Below are positions 33,591 through 42,909 of a stretch of 45,072 nucleotides of DNA, one piece after another. Below the pieces are notes generated by a model. That model searched no databases and was not told where the DNA came from. It saw only the letters and a program-made list of their open reading frames with translations. The number at the start of each line of letters is the position of its first letter. The stretch's first letter is position 1. The stretch lies in assembly GCA_030835085.1 (NCBI GenBank), contig JAUQWQ010000072.1:1-45072 (forward strand). The letters run 5' to 3'. Made by a program: the position numbers and the translations under genes. This stretch comes from Ignavibacteria bacterium (lineage in GTDB: Bacteria > Bacteroidota > Ignavibacteria > Tepidaquicellales > OLB5).

Positions 33591-33980
33591 TTAAGAATGA
33601 TCCTGTTTTTCAGAATGCCTGTATTCTGAGTGTTCAACTTCTACATACTCAGTCAATCCGCCCAGGGGCGGTGAAGGTTTACGTACTTTTATAACTACTT
33701 TTTGCACCACTTCAAAATTTTTAATTATATTAAGGGCAATCCTGTATGCAAGCGCTTCTATCAAGAAGAACTTTTCGCTTGAAACAACTTCTTTTATGAA
33801 ATTATACGCTTTCTCATAATTCAGAGTTTTTTTAAGATTATCTTCCGCCTCTGCTTCTGTTACGTCACACGTCATTTCCGCGTCAATTTCAAAAAGTCCG
33901 CCGCTCATTCTTTCAGTATCAAGCACACCATGGTGTGCGTAGAACCTGGCATTGATTATGCGAATGATAGTGTAATTCAT
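33591..33980 (-). CDS. folB: Dihydroneopterin aldolase
   Basis: A 129-residue FolB that cleaves dihydroneopterin to hydroxymethyl-dihydropterin and glycolaldehyde. Landmarks are FYAHHGVLDTER near the start, NFIKEVVSSEKFFLIEALAYRIA, and KVVIKVRKPSPPLGG with the conserved Lys. The C-terminal tail (EYVEVEHSEYRHSEKQDHS) is a little longer than usual. The start codon has a strong ribosome site (GGAGG about five bases upstream). It is upstream of folK in the same direction. Confidence 0.92.
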   Translation of the reverse strand: MNYTIIRIINARFYAHHGVLDTERMSGGLFEIDAEMTCDVTEAEAEDNLKKTLNYEKAYNFIKEVVSSEKFFLIEALAYRIALNIIKNFEVVQKVVIKVRKPSPPLGGLTEYVEVEHSEYRHSEKQDHS

Positions 33981-34018
33981 TTAAACCTCCGGTGAACTGT
34001 TTAAAAAATATAATGCGG

Positions 34019-35143
34019 TTATTTCTTTTTCTTATTTATCTTTTTCTTACTGATCTTTTTTGCAGCTTTTGATTTTGCACTTTTGGAAACTGTATTTTTC
34101 TTAACCGGTTTCTTCTTTTTAACAGTTGCACTTACATTCTTTCTTGAAGCAGCTTTAAGCTTTGATGCTTTTGGTTTTGAAGATTTGGATTTCTTCACTG
34201 CTTTTTTCACAGATTTCTTTGTGCCGGTTTTTGATTTAGCTTTCCTGGCTTTAAATTCTTCCAGGGCAATCTTTACCATTGTACCCATTTCTGCGGGTGA
34301 CTCAGCAACATAAATTCCCGCTTCACGCATTGCTTTAATTTTATCTTCCGCTGTACCTTTTCCTCCGGCTATAATAGCTCCCGCATGTCCCATTCTCCTT
34401 CCCGGAGGCGCTGTTCTGCCTGCTATGAATCCGACAACAGGTTTTGTCATATACTTCTTAACATATTCAGCGCAGGTTTCTTCGGCATTTCCGCCAATTT
34501 CACCAATCATAATAACCGCATCAGTATCTTTATCTTCATTAAACAGCTTCATTGCGTCAATGAAGTTAGTGCCAATAATAGGATCTCCGCCGATACCTAT
34601 GCATGTAGATTGGCCAAGTCCTAAAGCAGTAAGCTGGGCAACCGCCTCATAAGTCAGGGTTCCGCTTCTTGAAATTAAACCAACCCTGCCGGGTAAATGG
34701 ATGAAGCCGGGCATTATACCTATTTTACAGAACCCGGGAGTTATTACACCGGGGCAGTTTGGGCCAACCATTCTGACATTTCGTCCGGATTTATTCAGGT
34801 CCTCGAGATAATTCCTGGCTGTGATCATATCTTTGGTAGGGATTCCTTCTGTAATAGTGACAATTACATCAACACCTGAATCAGCCGCTTCGAGTATTGC
34901 ATCAAGTGCGAATGCCGGCGGAACGAATATAACAGAAGTATTTGCTCCTGCTTTTTCAACTGCTTCTTTGCATGTGTTAAAAATGGGTACTTTTTCATCG
35001 AATAATGTTCCGCCTTTTCCGGGTGTAACGCCTGCAACAACATTTGTGCCGTATTCGATAATTTGTCTTGTGTGGAATGAACCTTCGGAGCCGGTTATAC
35101 CCTGCACCATTAACTTTGTGTTTTTACCTACTAAAACGCTCAT
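34019..35143 (-). CDS. sucD: Succinyl-CoA synthetase alpha subunit with lysine-rich C-terminal tail
   Basis: Residues 1-297 are a typical Suc[16 protein letters not shown] near 10, then [22 protein letters not shown] follows near 127, with the phosphohistidine H253 in [16 protein letters not shown]. The enzyme makes ATP or GTP from succinyl-CoA with SucC; SucC is not in this window. Unusually, residues 298-374 form a tail of 77 residues with about 34 lysines and no Asp/Glu (for example [27 protein letters not shown]). This looks like an H1/AlgP-type basic tail. It could bind nucleic acid or be an expanded low-complexity region. The reading frame is continuous and ends in TAA. Confidence 0.93.
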   Translation of the reverse strand: MSVLVGKNTKLMVQGITGSEGSFHTRQIIEYGTNVVAGVTPGKGGTLFDEKVPIFNTCKEAVEKAGANTSVIFVPPAFALDAILEAADSGVDVIVTITEGIPTKDMITARNYLEDLNKSGRNVRMVGPNCPGVITPGFCKIGIMPGFIHLPGRVGLISRSGTLTYEAVAQLTALGLGQSTCIGIGGDPIIGTNFIDAMKLFNEDKDTDAVIMIGEIGGNAEETCAEYVKKYMTKPVVGFIAGRTAPPGRRMGHAGAIIAGGKGTAEDKIKAMREAGIYVAESPAEMGTMVKIALEEFKARKAKSKTGTKKSVKKAVKKSKSSKPKASKLKAASRKNVSATVKKKKPVKKNTVSKSAKSKAAKKISKKKINKKKK

Positions 35144-35257
35144 TATATGCTTTCTATATTAAAAATTAAATATTTTTGTGGGAAGTATCCGCGATAAGCA
35201 GATAAACAAAAATAAGGATTAAATTTTTATGAAAAAATACCAGATAATTGCTTAAAA

Positions 35258-35293
35258 ATACAAAAAGCAGAGTTTTATACCTGCTTTTTGTAT
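35258..35293 (-). terminator. 13-bp terminator hairpin
   Basis: ATACAAAAAGCAG and CTGCTTTTTGTAT are perfect arms around a 10-base loop. On the minus strand TTTTTAAG follows. It stands about 485 bases after the stop of the small secreted protein and before sucD. Confidence 0.75.
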
Positions 35294-35551
35294 CTAAAAA
35301 AATATGTGAATTGTCATCTCTTTTTACAATTCCGGTGAATGACCATGATTTTAAATCATGGTTGAACAAACTGCATGTAACCCCGCAGTATCGGCAGCCC
35401 GTTAGTTCTTTTTAATTGGAAAAGAGACAGGAACGAAGTATTCAAGGGCTGTATTCTTTTCATTGTCTGAGCTTTTTTTGACTCTCTCAATACCGTTTTC
35501 TTTCTTTTCATTTTATTGTGACCACACTTCTATTTAAATTTTTTTGCCGTA

Positions 35552-35641
35552 TTAATTAAACAGTAATGTAAGAGTGAGCTTCAGAATTATGATACCGAGC
35601 CATATGCCTGCCTGAGTAAATAATATTTTTCTTTCGTGCAT
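35552..35641 (-). CDS. Possible micro-ORF, 29-aa hydrophobic peptide
   Basis: ATG at 35641 encodes MHERKILFTQAGIWLGIIIL, then KLTLTLLFN, and a TAA stop at 35554-35552. It has a single hydrophobic stretch like many small membrane peptides. There is no good ribosome site, and chance occurrence cannot be excluded. Confidence 0.2.
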   Translation of the reverse strand: MHERKILFTQAGIWLGIIILKLTLTLLFN

Positions 35642-35777
35642 TTTCTTAATTTGATCTATAATTATAAAATTGTTTCCCTTTTGCAGATATTTATCAATAC
35701 CTGCAAAAGGTACTTCAATTCAGAACACTCTTAACAACGGAGAACATCGGTCAAGAGCATTCCCGGACAGTAATGAA

Positions 35778-36173
35778 TCATTTATTATTTATGGTAATAA
35801 ATCCTTTTCCCAGCTCGGTGTCGTTCTTATCAAACACCGTGAATGTATAATCCCCTGCCTGCGGAATATACATTTCGTAAACAAACCATGATGACGCAGG
35901 ATCGACACTCATAGACATAACCGGATTAGGCTGTCCCATCACAAATCTTTTGAACTTGATTTCATCCTGCCCGTACACAGAAGGGAATTTGACAAGTATA
36001 TATACAAAGTTTTCCTTCATGAAATCCATACTTAAAGTTTTTTTCTCATCCACAGGCTCACCGCTTGTTGTGGCTGATTCGCATACATGAATTGTCTGTG
36101 AATTAATCCCGGGTATAAAAGCTAAGGCAAGTACAAAAACTGAAATACCTAATAGAATCTTTTTATTTTTCAT
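35778..36173 (-). CDS. Small secreted protein of unknown function
   Basis: A 131-residue protein with a signal peptide of about 25 residues (KKILLGISVFVLALAFIPGINS). The mature part of about 106 residues has a beta-sandwich look, with alternating strands (FVYILVKFPSVYG, FKRFVMGQPNPVMSMS, SWFVYEMYIPQAGDYTFTVFD, LGKGFITI). The segment GDYTFTVFDKND is like cell-surface adhesion domains. No family was recognised and no T9SS tail is present. It is just downstream of a T9SS cargo gene on the same strand. Confidence 0.72.
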   Translation of the reverse strand: MKNKKILLGISVFVLALAFIPGINSQTIHVCESATTSGEPVDEKKTLSMDFMKENFVYILVKFPSVYGQDEIKFKRFVMGQPNPVMSMSVDPASSWFVYEMYIPQAGDYTFTVFDKNDTELGKGFITINNK

Positions 36174-36228
36174 ATTTTTTTAATTATAGATCTAATTTAA
36201 TATTGCACATAAAAGAAAAAATTCAGCA

Positions 36229-37893
36229 TCATTTTATAAGGACCATTTTCTTTACTTCCGTATAGCCGTCTGTTTCCATTTTGCAGAAATATGTACTGCT
36301 GGAAAGTGATGAGCCATCAAAGATTATTTCATGACTACCCGGCTCGATAGATCCGTTTATAATTTCTTTTATTGCCTGCCCGTTAAGGTTATACACAGTA
36401 ATCCTGACATTTGATCTATGCGGAATTGAGAATTTTATAACAGTAACAGGGTTAAACGGGTTTGGATAATTTTGGGAAAGGCTGAACTCTGACGGTAATT
36501 GATCAGCTGGCGATTTAAGCTGGGTTGCCTGCGAATATTTTACAACGGCGTAATCGAAATTACCGGTGGCTGAACCCGTGCTGATACCCGTAACATATAC
36601 ATTTCCCGTGTAATCCGCGGCAATCGATAGCGGAATATTCTCTCCGGCTGGTGCGTCAGAGTATCTGATTTCCCATAATCTCACACCGGATCTATCATAC
36701 TTAATTGTTGTATATTCACTTCCCAGCCCTGAAAGACCGGCGCTTTTACCTGTTACATACACATTATCAAACCGGTCAGCTATTACGATGTTAGGATAGT
36801 CATATCCTGAGCCAATTCCGTTATAAACATCATACCATATTAAACCACCATGGGTAACAGGATCATATGCTCTGACCATGTAATCAGCAGTTCCATACAA
36901 TGAAGTTGAACCGCATACAGTGATCTTTCCCCGGGTATCTATTGCAGCGGATGAAAAAGAATTAAAAGCGCCAATATCGGTACTATGCCATTTCAAAACG
37001 CCGGAATAGTCATAACACAATATTATATTTGCCGCTCCGCTTCTGCCCAAGCTATAAATTTCTTTTACCTGCTGATTAATTAAGTTCTTATAACCAATAT
37101 CAATTTCTGCGGTTTCATGTTTTTTTATCCATTTTAGTGCGCCCTGTGAAGTGTATTTAATTGTTATGATATCATCATAATTCGCCTGGCTGCCGCTGTA
37201 TCCGGTCACATAGATATCATCATTTTGATCGGTTAAAATTGAAAAAGAGCCGTCATTCAGATTATCACCATCATTATATCTTTGAACCCATTTTTCAATT
37301 CCCTGGCTTGTATACTTAATTGTTATTATATCATCTAATGTATGTGTGCCTGTAACTATATCCCTTCCTTTGCTTTTGCCTGATATTATTACATCATTTT
37401 TGGAATCAATACAAACTGACCAGCCGTAATCATTTCCGTTAGCAGTACCGTTATATTTTTTTGTCCATAACAGGCTCCCGAAACTATCATACTTCAATGT
37501 TACACAATCCAGTCCGCTGTTCCTTCCCTGTGTTATGCCGGTAATAATTATGCTTCCGGAATTATCAAAAACCATATCCAGCGGATCATCTGCACCGAAA
37601 ATCCCGTTATATGTTCTGATCCATTTCTGGTTACCTGCGGAATTATATTTTATTGTGACAATATCTTGATTACCGTTAAGGTTATATGAACGGCCGGTTA
37701 CATATACATCACCTGATTTTTCGTCTACCAGAACTTTCCTGGAAAGATCTTCGCTGTTACCCGTGCCGTTGAACCTGTTTACCCACTCCTGGGCTACCTG
37801 CGAATTTGAAGAAATTGAAAATAAGATCGTAAAAATAAATATTATTGTTTTATATGAACTCTTTAATTTATACAGAGTACTTGTATTATTCAT
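36229..37893 (-). CDS. T9SS cargo with SBBP-type beta-propeller repeats
   Basis: A 554-residue secreted protein. After the signal peptide come repeated blades of SBBP form, with phrases such as DVYVTGRSYN, DVIISGKSKG, DIYVTGYSGS, NVYVTGKSAG and NVYVTGISTG, each followed by a TIKY or VKYS strand (YNSAGNQKWIRTYNG). It ends in the T9SS tail (SLSQNYPNPFNPVTVIKFSIP ... TYFCKMETDGYTEVKKMVLIK). The usual prediction is a surface propeller of unknown ligand. A hairpin lies just before its start codon, after the next T9SS cargo gene upstream. It uses an ATG at 37893. Confidence 0.87.
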   Translation of the reverse strand: MNNTSTLYKLKSSYKTIIFIFTILFSISSNSQVAQEWVNRFNGTGNSEDLSRKVLVDEKSGDVYVTGRSYNLNGNQDIVTIKYNSAGNQKWIRTYNGIFGADDPLDMVFDNSGSIIITGITQGRNSGLDCVTLKYDSFGSLLWTKKYNGTANGNDYGWSVCIDSKNDVIISGKSKGRDIVTGTHTLDDIITIKYTSQGIEKWVQRYNDGDNLNDGSFSILTDQNDDIYVTGYSGSQANYDDIITIKYTSQGALKWIKKHETAEIDIGYKNLINQQVKEIYSLGRSGAANIILCYDYSGVLKWHSTDIGAFNSFSSAAIDTRGKITVCGSTSLYGTADYMVRAYDPVTHGGLIWYDVYNGIGSGYDYPNIVIADRFDNVYVTGKSAGLSGLGSEYTTIKYDRSGVRLWEIRYSDAPAGENIPLSIAADYTGNVYVTGISTGSATGNFDYAVVKYSQATQLKSPADQLPSEFSLSQNYPNPFNPVTVIKFSIPHRSNVRITVYNLNGQAIKEIINGSIEPGSHEIIFDGSSLSSSTYFCKMETDGYTEVKKMVLIK

Positions 37894-37910
37894 TTATGTA
37901 TTTTTTTATA

Positions 37911-37935
37911 AACCGGGTGAAATACTCACCCGGTT
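37911..37935 (-). terminator. Strong hairpin between two T9SS cargo genes
   Basis: AACCGGGTGA and TCACCCGGTT are perfect arms with a 5-base loop. The minus strand then reads TATAAAAAAATACATAAATG, so there is no clean U-tract. It is 18 bases before the start codon at 37893. Confidence 0.5.
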
Positions 37936-37990
37936 AAAATTACCATTTACTTTTAATCTGCCGGTTAAGACAGAGTATTTAATAGCTGCA

Positions 37991-40240
37991 TTACTTTATC
38001 AAAACCATTTTTTTGATACTGCTATATCCATTTGTTTCAAGCTTGTAAAAATATGTTCCGCTGGAAAGCCCGGAGCCGTCCATTTCAACTTTGTAATTAC
38101 CTGCAGAAAGTCTTTCATTTACCAGCAGTATTACTTCTTTTCCCAGCAGATCATATACAGTAAGTTTAACATCTGCTTCATTTGGAACTGAGAACTTTAT
38201 TGATGTCACAGGATTAAAAGGATTTGGATAATTCTGTTCAAGGCTGAATTTATCGGGAACATTCCCTGAAACTGGCTCTACACCTGTAACTGAATTATTT
38301 ATCCTGATACCCCAGCCAAGCAGTTTGCCTTCCGGCTGTCCCGTTGTATTCTGCACACTAAGCACCCAGTTACCCTGCGGTGATGTGAGTCCGAATAAAT
38401 TAAATGCCTGGTATGGTGCTGCCAGATATGACCATGGAGCATTAAAAGAGCTTAACGCTGAATTTCCGTCTTTAAAAAATGTTAATATCCCGTTTCCCTG
38501 CCCTCCGTTTATGCTTACAAGTGATCTTTCCTGGCCATTGGGAGCTTTAAGCTTGGCAATAATTCCTGAAATACTTGGCTGCTGAACCGAAAGAAATACC
38601 TCAACTGCATTCATGCTAACATTCCCGGGAATATTAATTGTATCATAAACCGTTGTGCCGGCCGGTACGGTCAAATCAGGTGCCTTTAACGAAAATCCGC
38701 CCGGGAACGGATTTGAAGGATTTTCTTTCCGGTTAATTGTTGTAGGATGAGCGTCAAAAATATCTGAAACGGGTCCGGTAGTTGTTTCATTCAGGTATCC
38801 GCTGAACCGGCATGTATTTGCTGCGCCTGTATTGAAAGAACCGTTAATACCCGCAGTAGATGAAATATTATTCAGGTTACCTTCAAAATCCCATGAAGCG
38901 ACAAGCGGCCCGATAAGGGTTTGTGACCTTGTTGAATTGAACATATTCGCTATTATTTCAATTTGCGTCATTTCTCTTGACCATATTCTCAATTCATCCA
39001 TATAACCATTAAAGTTATTGTTCGCATCCCATTGCAGGTTACCTATTCTAAGGGGATCATTTGTAATTGGTATTGAGGTTGCAAGCAGCTGCTGGTTTAT
39101 AAACTTTCCGTTGATATAGAATTTCACAGAATAGTTGCCTCCTCCGGCTCCTGTCCATGAAACGGCGACATGATTCCATTTCTGGAACTGAACCAAACCT
39201 GCTGAAACCGAAGAATTACCCAGCTGCATACTTACAAGTCCGCTGCCCTGAATGTATAACCTGAAAGTAGTGTTAGCCTGGGTAGTACCTTTAGATATTA
39301 CTGTGTACCCCCCCGGTAAATTACAATAAACCCACGCTTCTATTGTTCCCCCGCCTGTAAGATTAAAGGCGCTGTTGTTAGGTACCCTAATATGACTGTT
39401 AATATTGCCCGGGAAAAACATGGCCAGGTTATATGGTACGGGCTGCCCCGGTATATTTGTAAATTGAACCGCAGTTCCTCCTCGGAAAACCCCCACCAGA
39501 TTATTGATATCTTCGTAAACCAGCCCGCCCAGATTAAACGTCCATGAAGCAAGAAGGTATTTATAATCTTCGTTTGTTGTAAGCGCTGAGCTTTGGTTTG
39601 CCGCGGGACCGTCTCCAATTCCGGTAAACCGTGTCCTTGCAATTTCCGATGCTGAACGCGTAGTGCTCCAGAGCCTTACTTCATCAACAAAACCATTTAT
39701 AAACGCACCGGGAATTAACCTGCTGCCTCCGATAGTTAATGAATCAGAGTTATTGCTCCATGTTGAAGCAAGTGACTGAGCCCCGTTTGAAATACCGTCA
39801 ATTGTAAAGGTGACCAGTGAGTTCGGGCTTCCCTGCAGCCATGATGCGGCAACATGAACCCACCTGTTGAGCGGAACAGCATCATTGGATGCGAATACTG
39901 TTCCGTTTGTATTAATAAAAAGCTTGTGATTAATTCCGTTGCTCCCTACCCCGAAGAAGAATGTAGAGCCCTTTTGAACTATGCATGAGGTAGATTCATT
40001 GTAAGTTGTTAAATATATCCATGCTTCAACAGAACCGGTAATTGCCGGGTTCAGAATAGTATTATGCGGTACCGAACAGTACCTTCCTGCTCCGCCAAGA
40101 TTTGCCAGAATACCATTATTTGATCCTGAGCCATAACTATCGCCGGTAAGCGGAACCTGGGGATTATTATCCTGCGAATATGAGAACATTATGGAAATGA
40201 TCATCAATAAGATCGTGACAGTAATTTTTAATCTTTTCAT
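37991..40240 (-). CDS. T9SS cargo with two LamG-like domains and a P-type domain
   Basis: A 749-residue secreted protein. The signal peptide (about 22 residues) is followed by two concanavalin/LamG-like domains (GSVEAWIYL ... WVHVAASWLQ ... GFVDEVRLW; GTIEAWVYC ... WNHVAVSWTG ... GYMDELRIW). Next is a proprotein-convertase P-like domain (VYDTINIPGNVSMNAVEVFL ... GNWVLSVQNTTGQPEGKLLGWGI) and a T9SS tail (EQNYPNPFNPVTSIKF ... TYFYKLETNGYSSIKKMVLIK). Such proteins bind carbohydrate or surfaces outside the cell; ligand unknown. The ATG at 40240 has an AAGGAG seven bases upstream. It shares its upstream region with the divergent gene at 40549. Confidence 0.88.
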   Translation of the reverse strand: MKRLKITVTILLMIISIMFSYSQDNNPQVPLTGDSYGSGSNNGILANLGGAGRYCSVPHNTILNPAITGSVEAWIYLTTYNESTSCIVQKGSTFFFGVGSNGINHKLFINTNGTVFASNDAVPLNRWVHVAASWLQGSPNSLVTFTIDGISNGAQSLASTWSNNSDSLTIGGSRLIPGAFINGFVDEVRLWSTTRSASEIARTRFTGIGDGPAANQSSALTTNEDYKYLLASWTFNLGGLVYEDINNLVGVFRGGTAVQFTNIPGQPVPYNLAMFFPGNINSHIRVPNNSAFNLTGGGTIEAWVYCNLPGGYTVISKGTTQANTTFRLYIQGSGLVSMQLGNSSVSAGLVQFQKWNHVAVSWTGAGGGNYSVKFYINGKFINQQLLATSIPITNDPLRIGNLQWDANNNFNGYMDELRIWSREMTQIEIIANMFNSTRSQTLIGPLVASWDFEGNLNNISSTAGINGSFNTGAANTCRFSGYLNETTTGPVSDIFDAHPTTINRKENPSNPFPGGFSLKAPDLTVPAGTTVYDTINIPGNVSMNAVEVFLSVQQPSISGIIAKLKAPNGQERSLVSINGGQGNGILTFFKDGNSALSSFNAPWSYLAAPYQAFNLFGLTSPQGNWVLSVQNTTGQPEGKLLGWGIRINNSVTGVEPVSGNVPDKFSLEQNYPNPFNPVTSIKFSVPNEADVKLTVYDLLGKEVILLVNERLSAGNYKVEMDGSGLSSGTYFYKLETNGYSSIKKMVLIK

Positions 40241-40548
40241 TTTTACTCCTTTTAATTAATCTTTGGTTTGTTATATATGATTTCAACATCCCCATGTTTA
40301 GTATAAAAAATTGTGAAAATTTTCAGGAACACTTTGGCTGTTATATGGATAAAACAACTATAAGATATTCCTGAATAAAAACTAATAAGGCAAAACTACA
40401 CTTGAAATAACATTTTTCAAAAGGATGTTTTAGAAATTGTGAAAACCGGAAAATGCAGAAAATAATTCTTTTTTCTGCATAAATTCGTATTTTTTGATGT
40501 TTTTTTAATCCAAGTTATGCTAAATTGTGAAAAAATTTTAAGTACCGG
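40241..40548. promoter_or_regulatory. Divergent promoter region with three AATTGTGAAAA repeats
   Basis: AATTGTGAAAA occurs at 40309-40319, 40435-40445 and 40523-40533. The first adjoins a palindrome TGAAAATTTTCA. A 10-bp hairpin ATGCAGAAAA/TTTTCTGCAT is at 40453-40480. The region separates the T9SS cargo gene on the minus strand from the unknown plus-strand gene, so it may hold both promoters. No gene is seen in it. Confidence 0.55.
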
Positions 40549-42027
40549 ATGATACAAAGTAAAGCTATAGATATAATAAAAAGCTTCAATAAAAAGGAGA
40601 TTTCAGGGTTTGCAAAATATCTGGAGTCACCTTATCTTAATTCAAATAAGAACCTGGTTAAGCTTTTTTCAGGTTTGAAGAAATACTATCCTTCATTTGA
40701 AAGCAGTAAACTCACAAAAGAATCGGTGTACAAAACTGTATACCCCGGTAAAACTTACGATGACCGGAAGTTAAGGAAACTATTCTCTGACCTGTACAAA
40801 GAAACTGAACGGTTCATGGTACTAACAGCAGCTGAAAAGAATAAATTTGTTTACAATAAATTGCTGCTTGAAGAACTCGACAGCAGGAAGCTGGATAATC
40901 TGTTCATACCTAAAATGGAACAGTATAATGCTTACCTTGATGATACATACTACAATACAGATAATCTTCATTACGACTATTTTCTGGAAAAGCATCTGGC
41001 TGAATGGAAAAACGTGATGTTCCACCTGGAAAGGGGTTTGCAGCAGAAAATTACGCATAACATTTACAAAAGAACAGAATACATAATTTTCTATTTTCTT
41101 TCTGATTTTTTTCTTTCCTTCCAGGATAATCTTTCGAACAAAAGCAGATTCAACACTAAGATTGATGTTGACATTGGAAACGAATTCCTGAAGAACTTGA
41201 ATATTCCGGCCCTGTTTGAATTCATTCTTAAACATGATTTTAAAGGAAAGAACGCACTTAATGCATATTACCTCGCTTTCATGGCTTTCAGTAATTTTGA
41301 TGATGAAAAATATTACTATGATTTTAAAAAATACGTAATAAAGCACATTGGGCATTTCAATGAAGGTACCAGACGAATGGTGGTTATTAACCTTATCAAT
41401 TACTGCGTGAGAAAGAAGGCGTTATTGAAAGACAATAGGGTCAGAATGGAACTGAACGATAATTACAGTATCTATATCAAATACCGGCTGTACAGATTAA
41501 GCGGTGAGAATTACTTCAGAAGTGATATTTTTCTTAATATAATTTCAAATTATTTTGAATTGGGTAAAATATCAGAAGCAGAGGATTTTCTTGGCAGGAA
41601 TATTGATGTTATTCAGCCTTCACACAGAAAAAACATAAAGACCCTGTGCAGCTCTATGATAGAATTTGAAAAGGGTAACTTTGGTTTATCTTTAAGAGAG
41701 TCTTCAAGGATGAAGACCAATACATATATGTTTAAATACCGTATAAAATACCTGACTCTTAAAAACCATTACGAACTGAAAAACTACGATATCGCAAAGG
41801 AAGCTCTGAATTCATTCAGAAAATATGTTAATAACGATGAAAACCTGACAGATATACTGAGATCAAAAACAAATGATTTCCTTAATTATTATAATTTGCT
41901 ATGGAAATATCATGAGGATCGCCCCAAGGCGGAAATTATTGAAGAAACAATTGGATCATTGAAAAAAAATACCCCGATACCTGATTACAATTGGCTTGAA
42001 AACAAATTCATGGAATTGAAACATTAA
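40549..42027 (+). CDS. Unknown conserved-looking protein, alpha-helical
   Basis: A 492-residue protein of no recognised family. It is rich in Lys, Tyr, Asn and Leu and has no signal peptide. The first 110 residues (SFNKKEISGFAKYLESPYLN, KLFSGLKKYYPSFES, RKLRKLFSDLYKETERFM) look like a helical domain. The C-terminal third has TPR/Sel1-like pairs (KISEAEDFLGRNIDVI, YELKNYDIAKEALNSFRKY). It could be a scaffold or a regulator. It is a lone plus-strand gene with a repeat-bearing upstream region and a good terminator. Confidence 0.7.
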   Translation: MIQSKAIDIIKSFNKKEISGFAKYLESPYLNSNKNLVKLFSGLKKYYPSFESSKLTKESVYKTVYPGKTYDDRKLRKLFSDLYKETERFMVLTAAEKNKFVYNKLLLEELDSRKLDNLFIPKMEQYNAYLDDTYYNTDNLHYDYFLEKHLAEWKNVMFHLERGLQQKITHNIYKRTEYIIFYFLSDFFLSFQDNLSNKSRFNTKIDVDIGNEFLKNLNIPALFEFILKHDFKGKNALNAYYLAFMAFSNFDDEKYYYDFKKYVIKHIGHFNEGTRRMVVINLINYCVRKKALLKDNRVRMELNDNYSIYIKYRLYRLSGENYFRSDIFLNIISNYFELGKISEAEDFLGRNIDVIQPSHRKNIKTLCSSMIEFEKGNFGLSLRESSRMKTNTYMFKYRIKYLTLKNHYELKNYDIAKEALNSFRKYVNNDENLTDILRSKTNDFLNYYNLLWKYHEDRPKAEIIEETIGSLKKNTPIPDYNWLENKFMELKH

Positions 42028-42040
42028 TGGTAATAACAAA

Positions 42041-42064
42041 AAACCCCGCAGAATAGCGGGGTTT
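42041..42064. terminator. Bidirectional terminator
   Basis: AAACCCCGC and GCGGGGTTT are perfect arms around AGAATA, between convergent stop codons at 42027 and 42088. Flanking A and T runs give it a U-tract-like end on both strands. Confidence 0.8.
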
Positions 42065-42087
42065 GGCATTTGTTGTTTATGTAAAAT

Positions 42088-42795
42088 CTAATCTTCTTTA
42101 ACTGAATTGCCTGTAATCACCCACTCACCGTTTTTATTGGCTGTAAGATTATATGTTACAGTTAAGGTTTTTGTTACTTCTGAATCCTTGCCGTCTTTTT
42201 TAACTACCTGTGTCTGCTTCACCTTTGCAACAACACTTGCCTTATCATCTTTCTGGCTCAATACTTTCGGCTCTTCAACAATTGTGAATTGTTTTGTGTT
42301 GCGGTAACCTGATTTCAGCTTATCAACGGGCCTTGATGGAAAATACTTATGCGCCTTTTTCATGTTGCTTTCAAAATTCCCGGTCTCATTAATTCCGCGC
42401 TGAATGTATTCATAGTAATCTTTAACTGTTGAAGTTGGATTTTCGAACTTCTTCGTTATTTCCTTCTGGATCTCTTTTTTCTTTTCTTTTTTCTTTTCAA
42501 CTTCAACTTTCTTCACAGAATCTTTTTGTACCTGTGTCATATTGTGAGTCTGAACAGTGCCTGTATCAGTCGGTGTATTCTGACTGGAAGTATTTTCTAT
42601 CATGCCAATTTTCTTTTCACGCTCTTCAAGCTCTATTTCTTTAAGCTTTACCCTTGCTTCACGGTCATTAAGCTCCTTTTCCTTATCAGCAAGTATCTGG
42701 AAGCTGGTTTTACTGGTTTCATCACGCTCTTTGGTACAGCCTGCAGCAAAAATTAGTATGGCTAAGAATGCTATATATTTAATGTAGTTACTCAT
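42088..42795 (-). CDS. Lipoprotein with coiled-coil and NTF2-like-looking C-terminal domain
   Basis: A 235-residue lipoprotein. The signal peptide ends in AAGC (Cys20). A charged helical stretch (ILADKEKELNDREARVKLKEIELEEREKKIG) and a Lys/Glu-rich linker follow. The C-terminal part of about 120 residues (STVKDYYEYIQRGI ... ASVVAKVKQTQVVKKDG ... TVTYNLTANKNGEWVIT) resembles NTF2-like or DUF4878-type folds. No enzymatic signature is present. It is predicted to sit in a membrane leaflet with a spacer and a globular tail. Its neighbour downstream in transcription is the convergent terminator; upstream lies the amidase gene. Confidence 0.75.
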   Translation of the reverse strand: MSNYIKYIAFLAILIFAAGCTKERDETSKTSFQILADKEKELNDREARVKLKEIELEEREKKIGMIENTSSQNTPTDTGTVQTHNMTQVQKDSVKKVEVEKKKEKKKEIQKEITKKFENPTSTVKDYYEYIQRGINETGNFESNMKKAHKYFPSRPVDKLKSGYRNTKQFTIVEEPKVLSQKDDKASVVAKVKQTQVVKKDGKDSEVTKTLTVTYNLTANKNGEWVITGNSVKED

Positions 42796-42909
42796 GGTTA
42801 TTAAAATATTGGTTTATATGTTAACCTTAACTGTAAATATAATAGCTAAATAAGGTAATTGCAACCTTATTTTTCTAAATTAATAAGTAATTTATTTAAT
42901 ATCAGCAGT

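Larger units (their letters stand above)
35144..35777. other. Intergenic region of 634 bases with hairpins
   Basis: No protein of usual size is supported. It contains a strong terminator (35258-35293), a 19-base palindromic site CCATGATTT-T-AAATCATGG (35343-35361), a possible micro-ORF (35552-35641) and a 10-bp hairpin CCTTTTGCAG/CTGCAAAAGG (35677-35710). The segment 35370-35410 (TGCATGTAACCCCGCAG...) is more GC-rich than its surroundings and is unexplained. Confidence 0.5.

Noticed and set aside
35166-35369. Minus-strand frame of 67 codons before sucD
   Set aside because: It spans a strong terminator hairpin and a palindrome and has no family likeness.
35370-35410. Possible riboswitch or tRNA remnant
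   Set aside because: The GC-rich patch does not fold into a recognised tRNA or known riboswitch core by eye.
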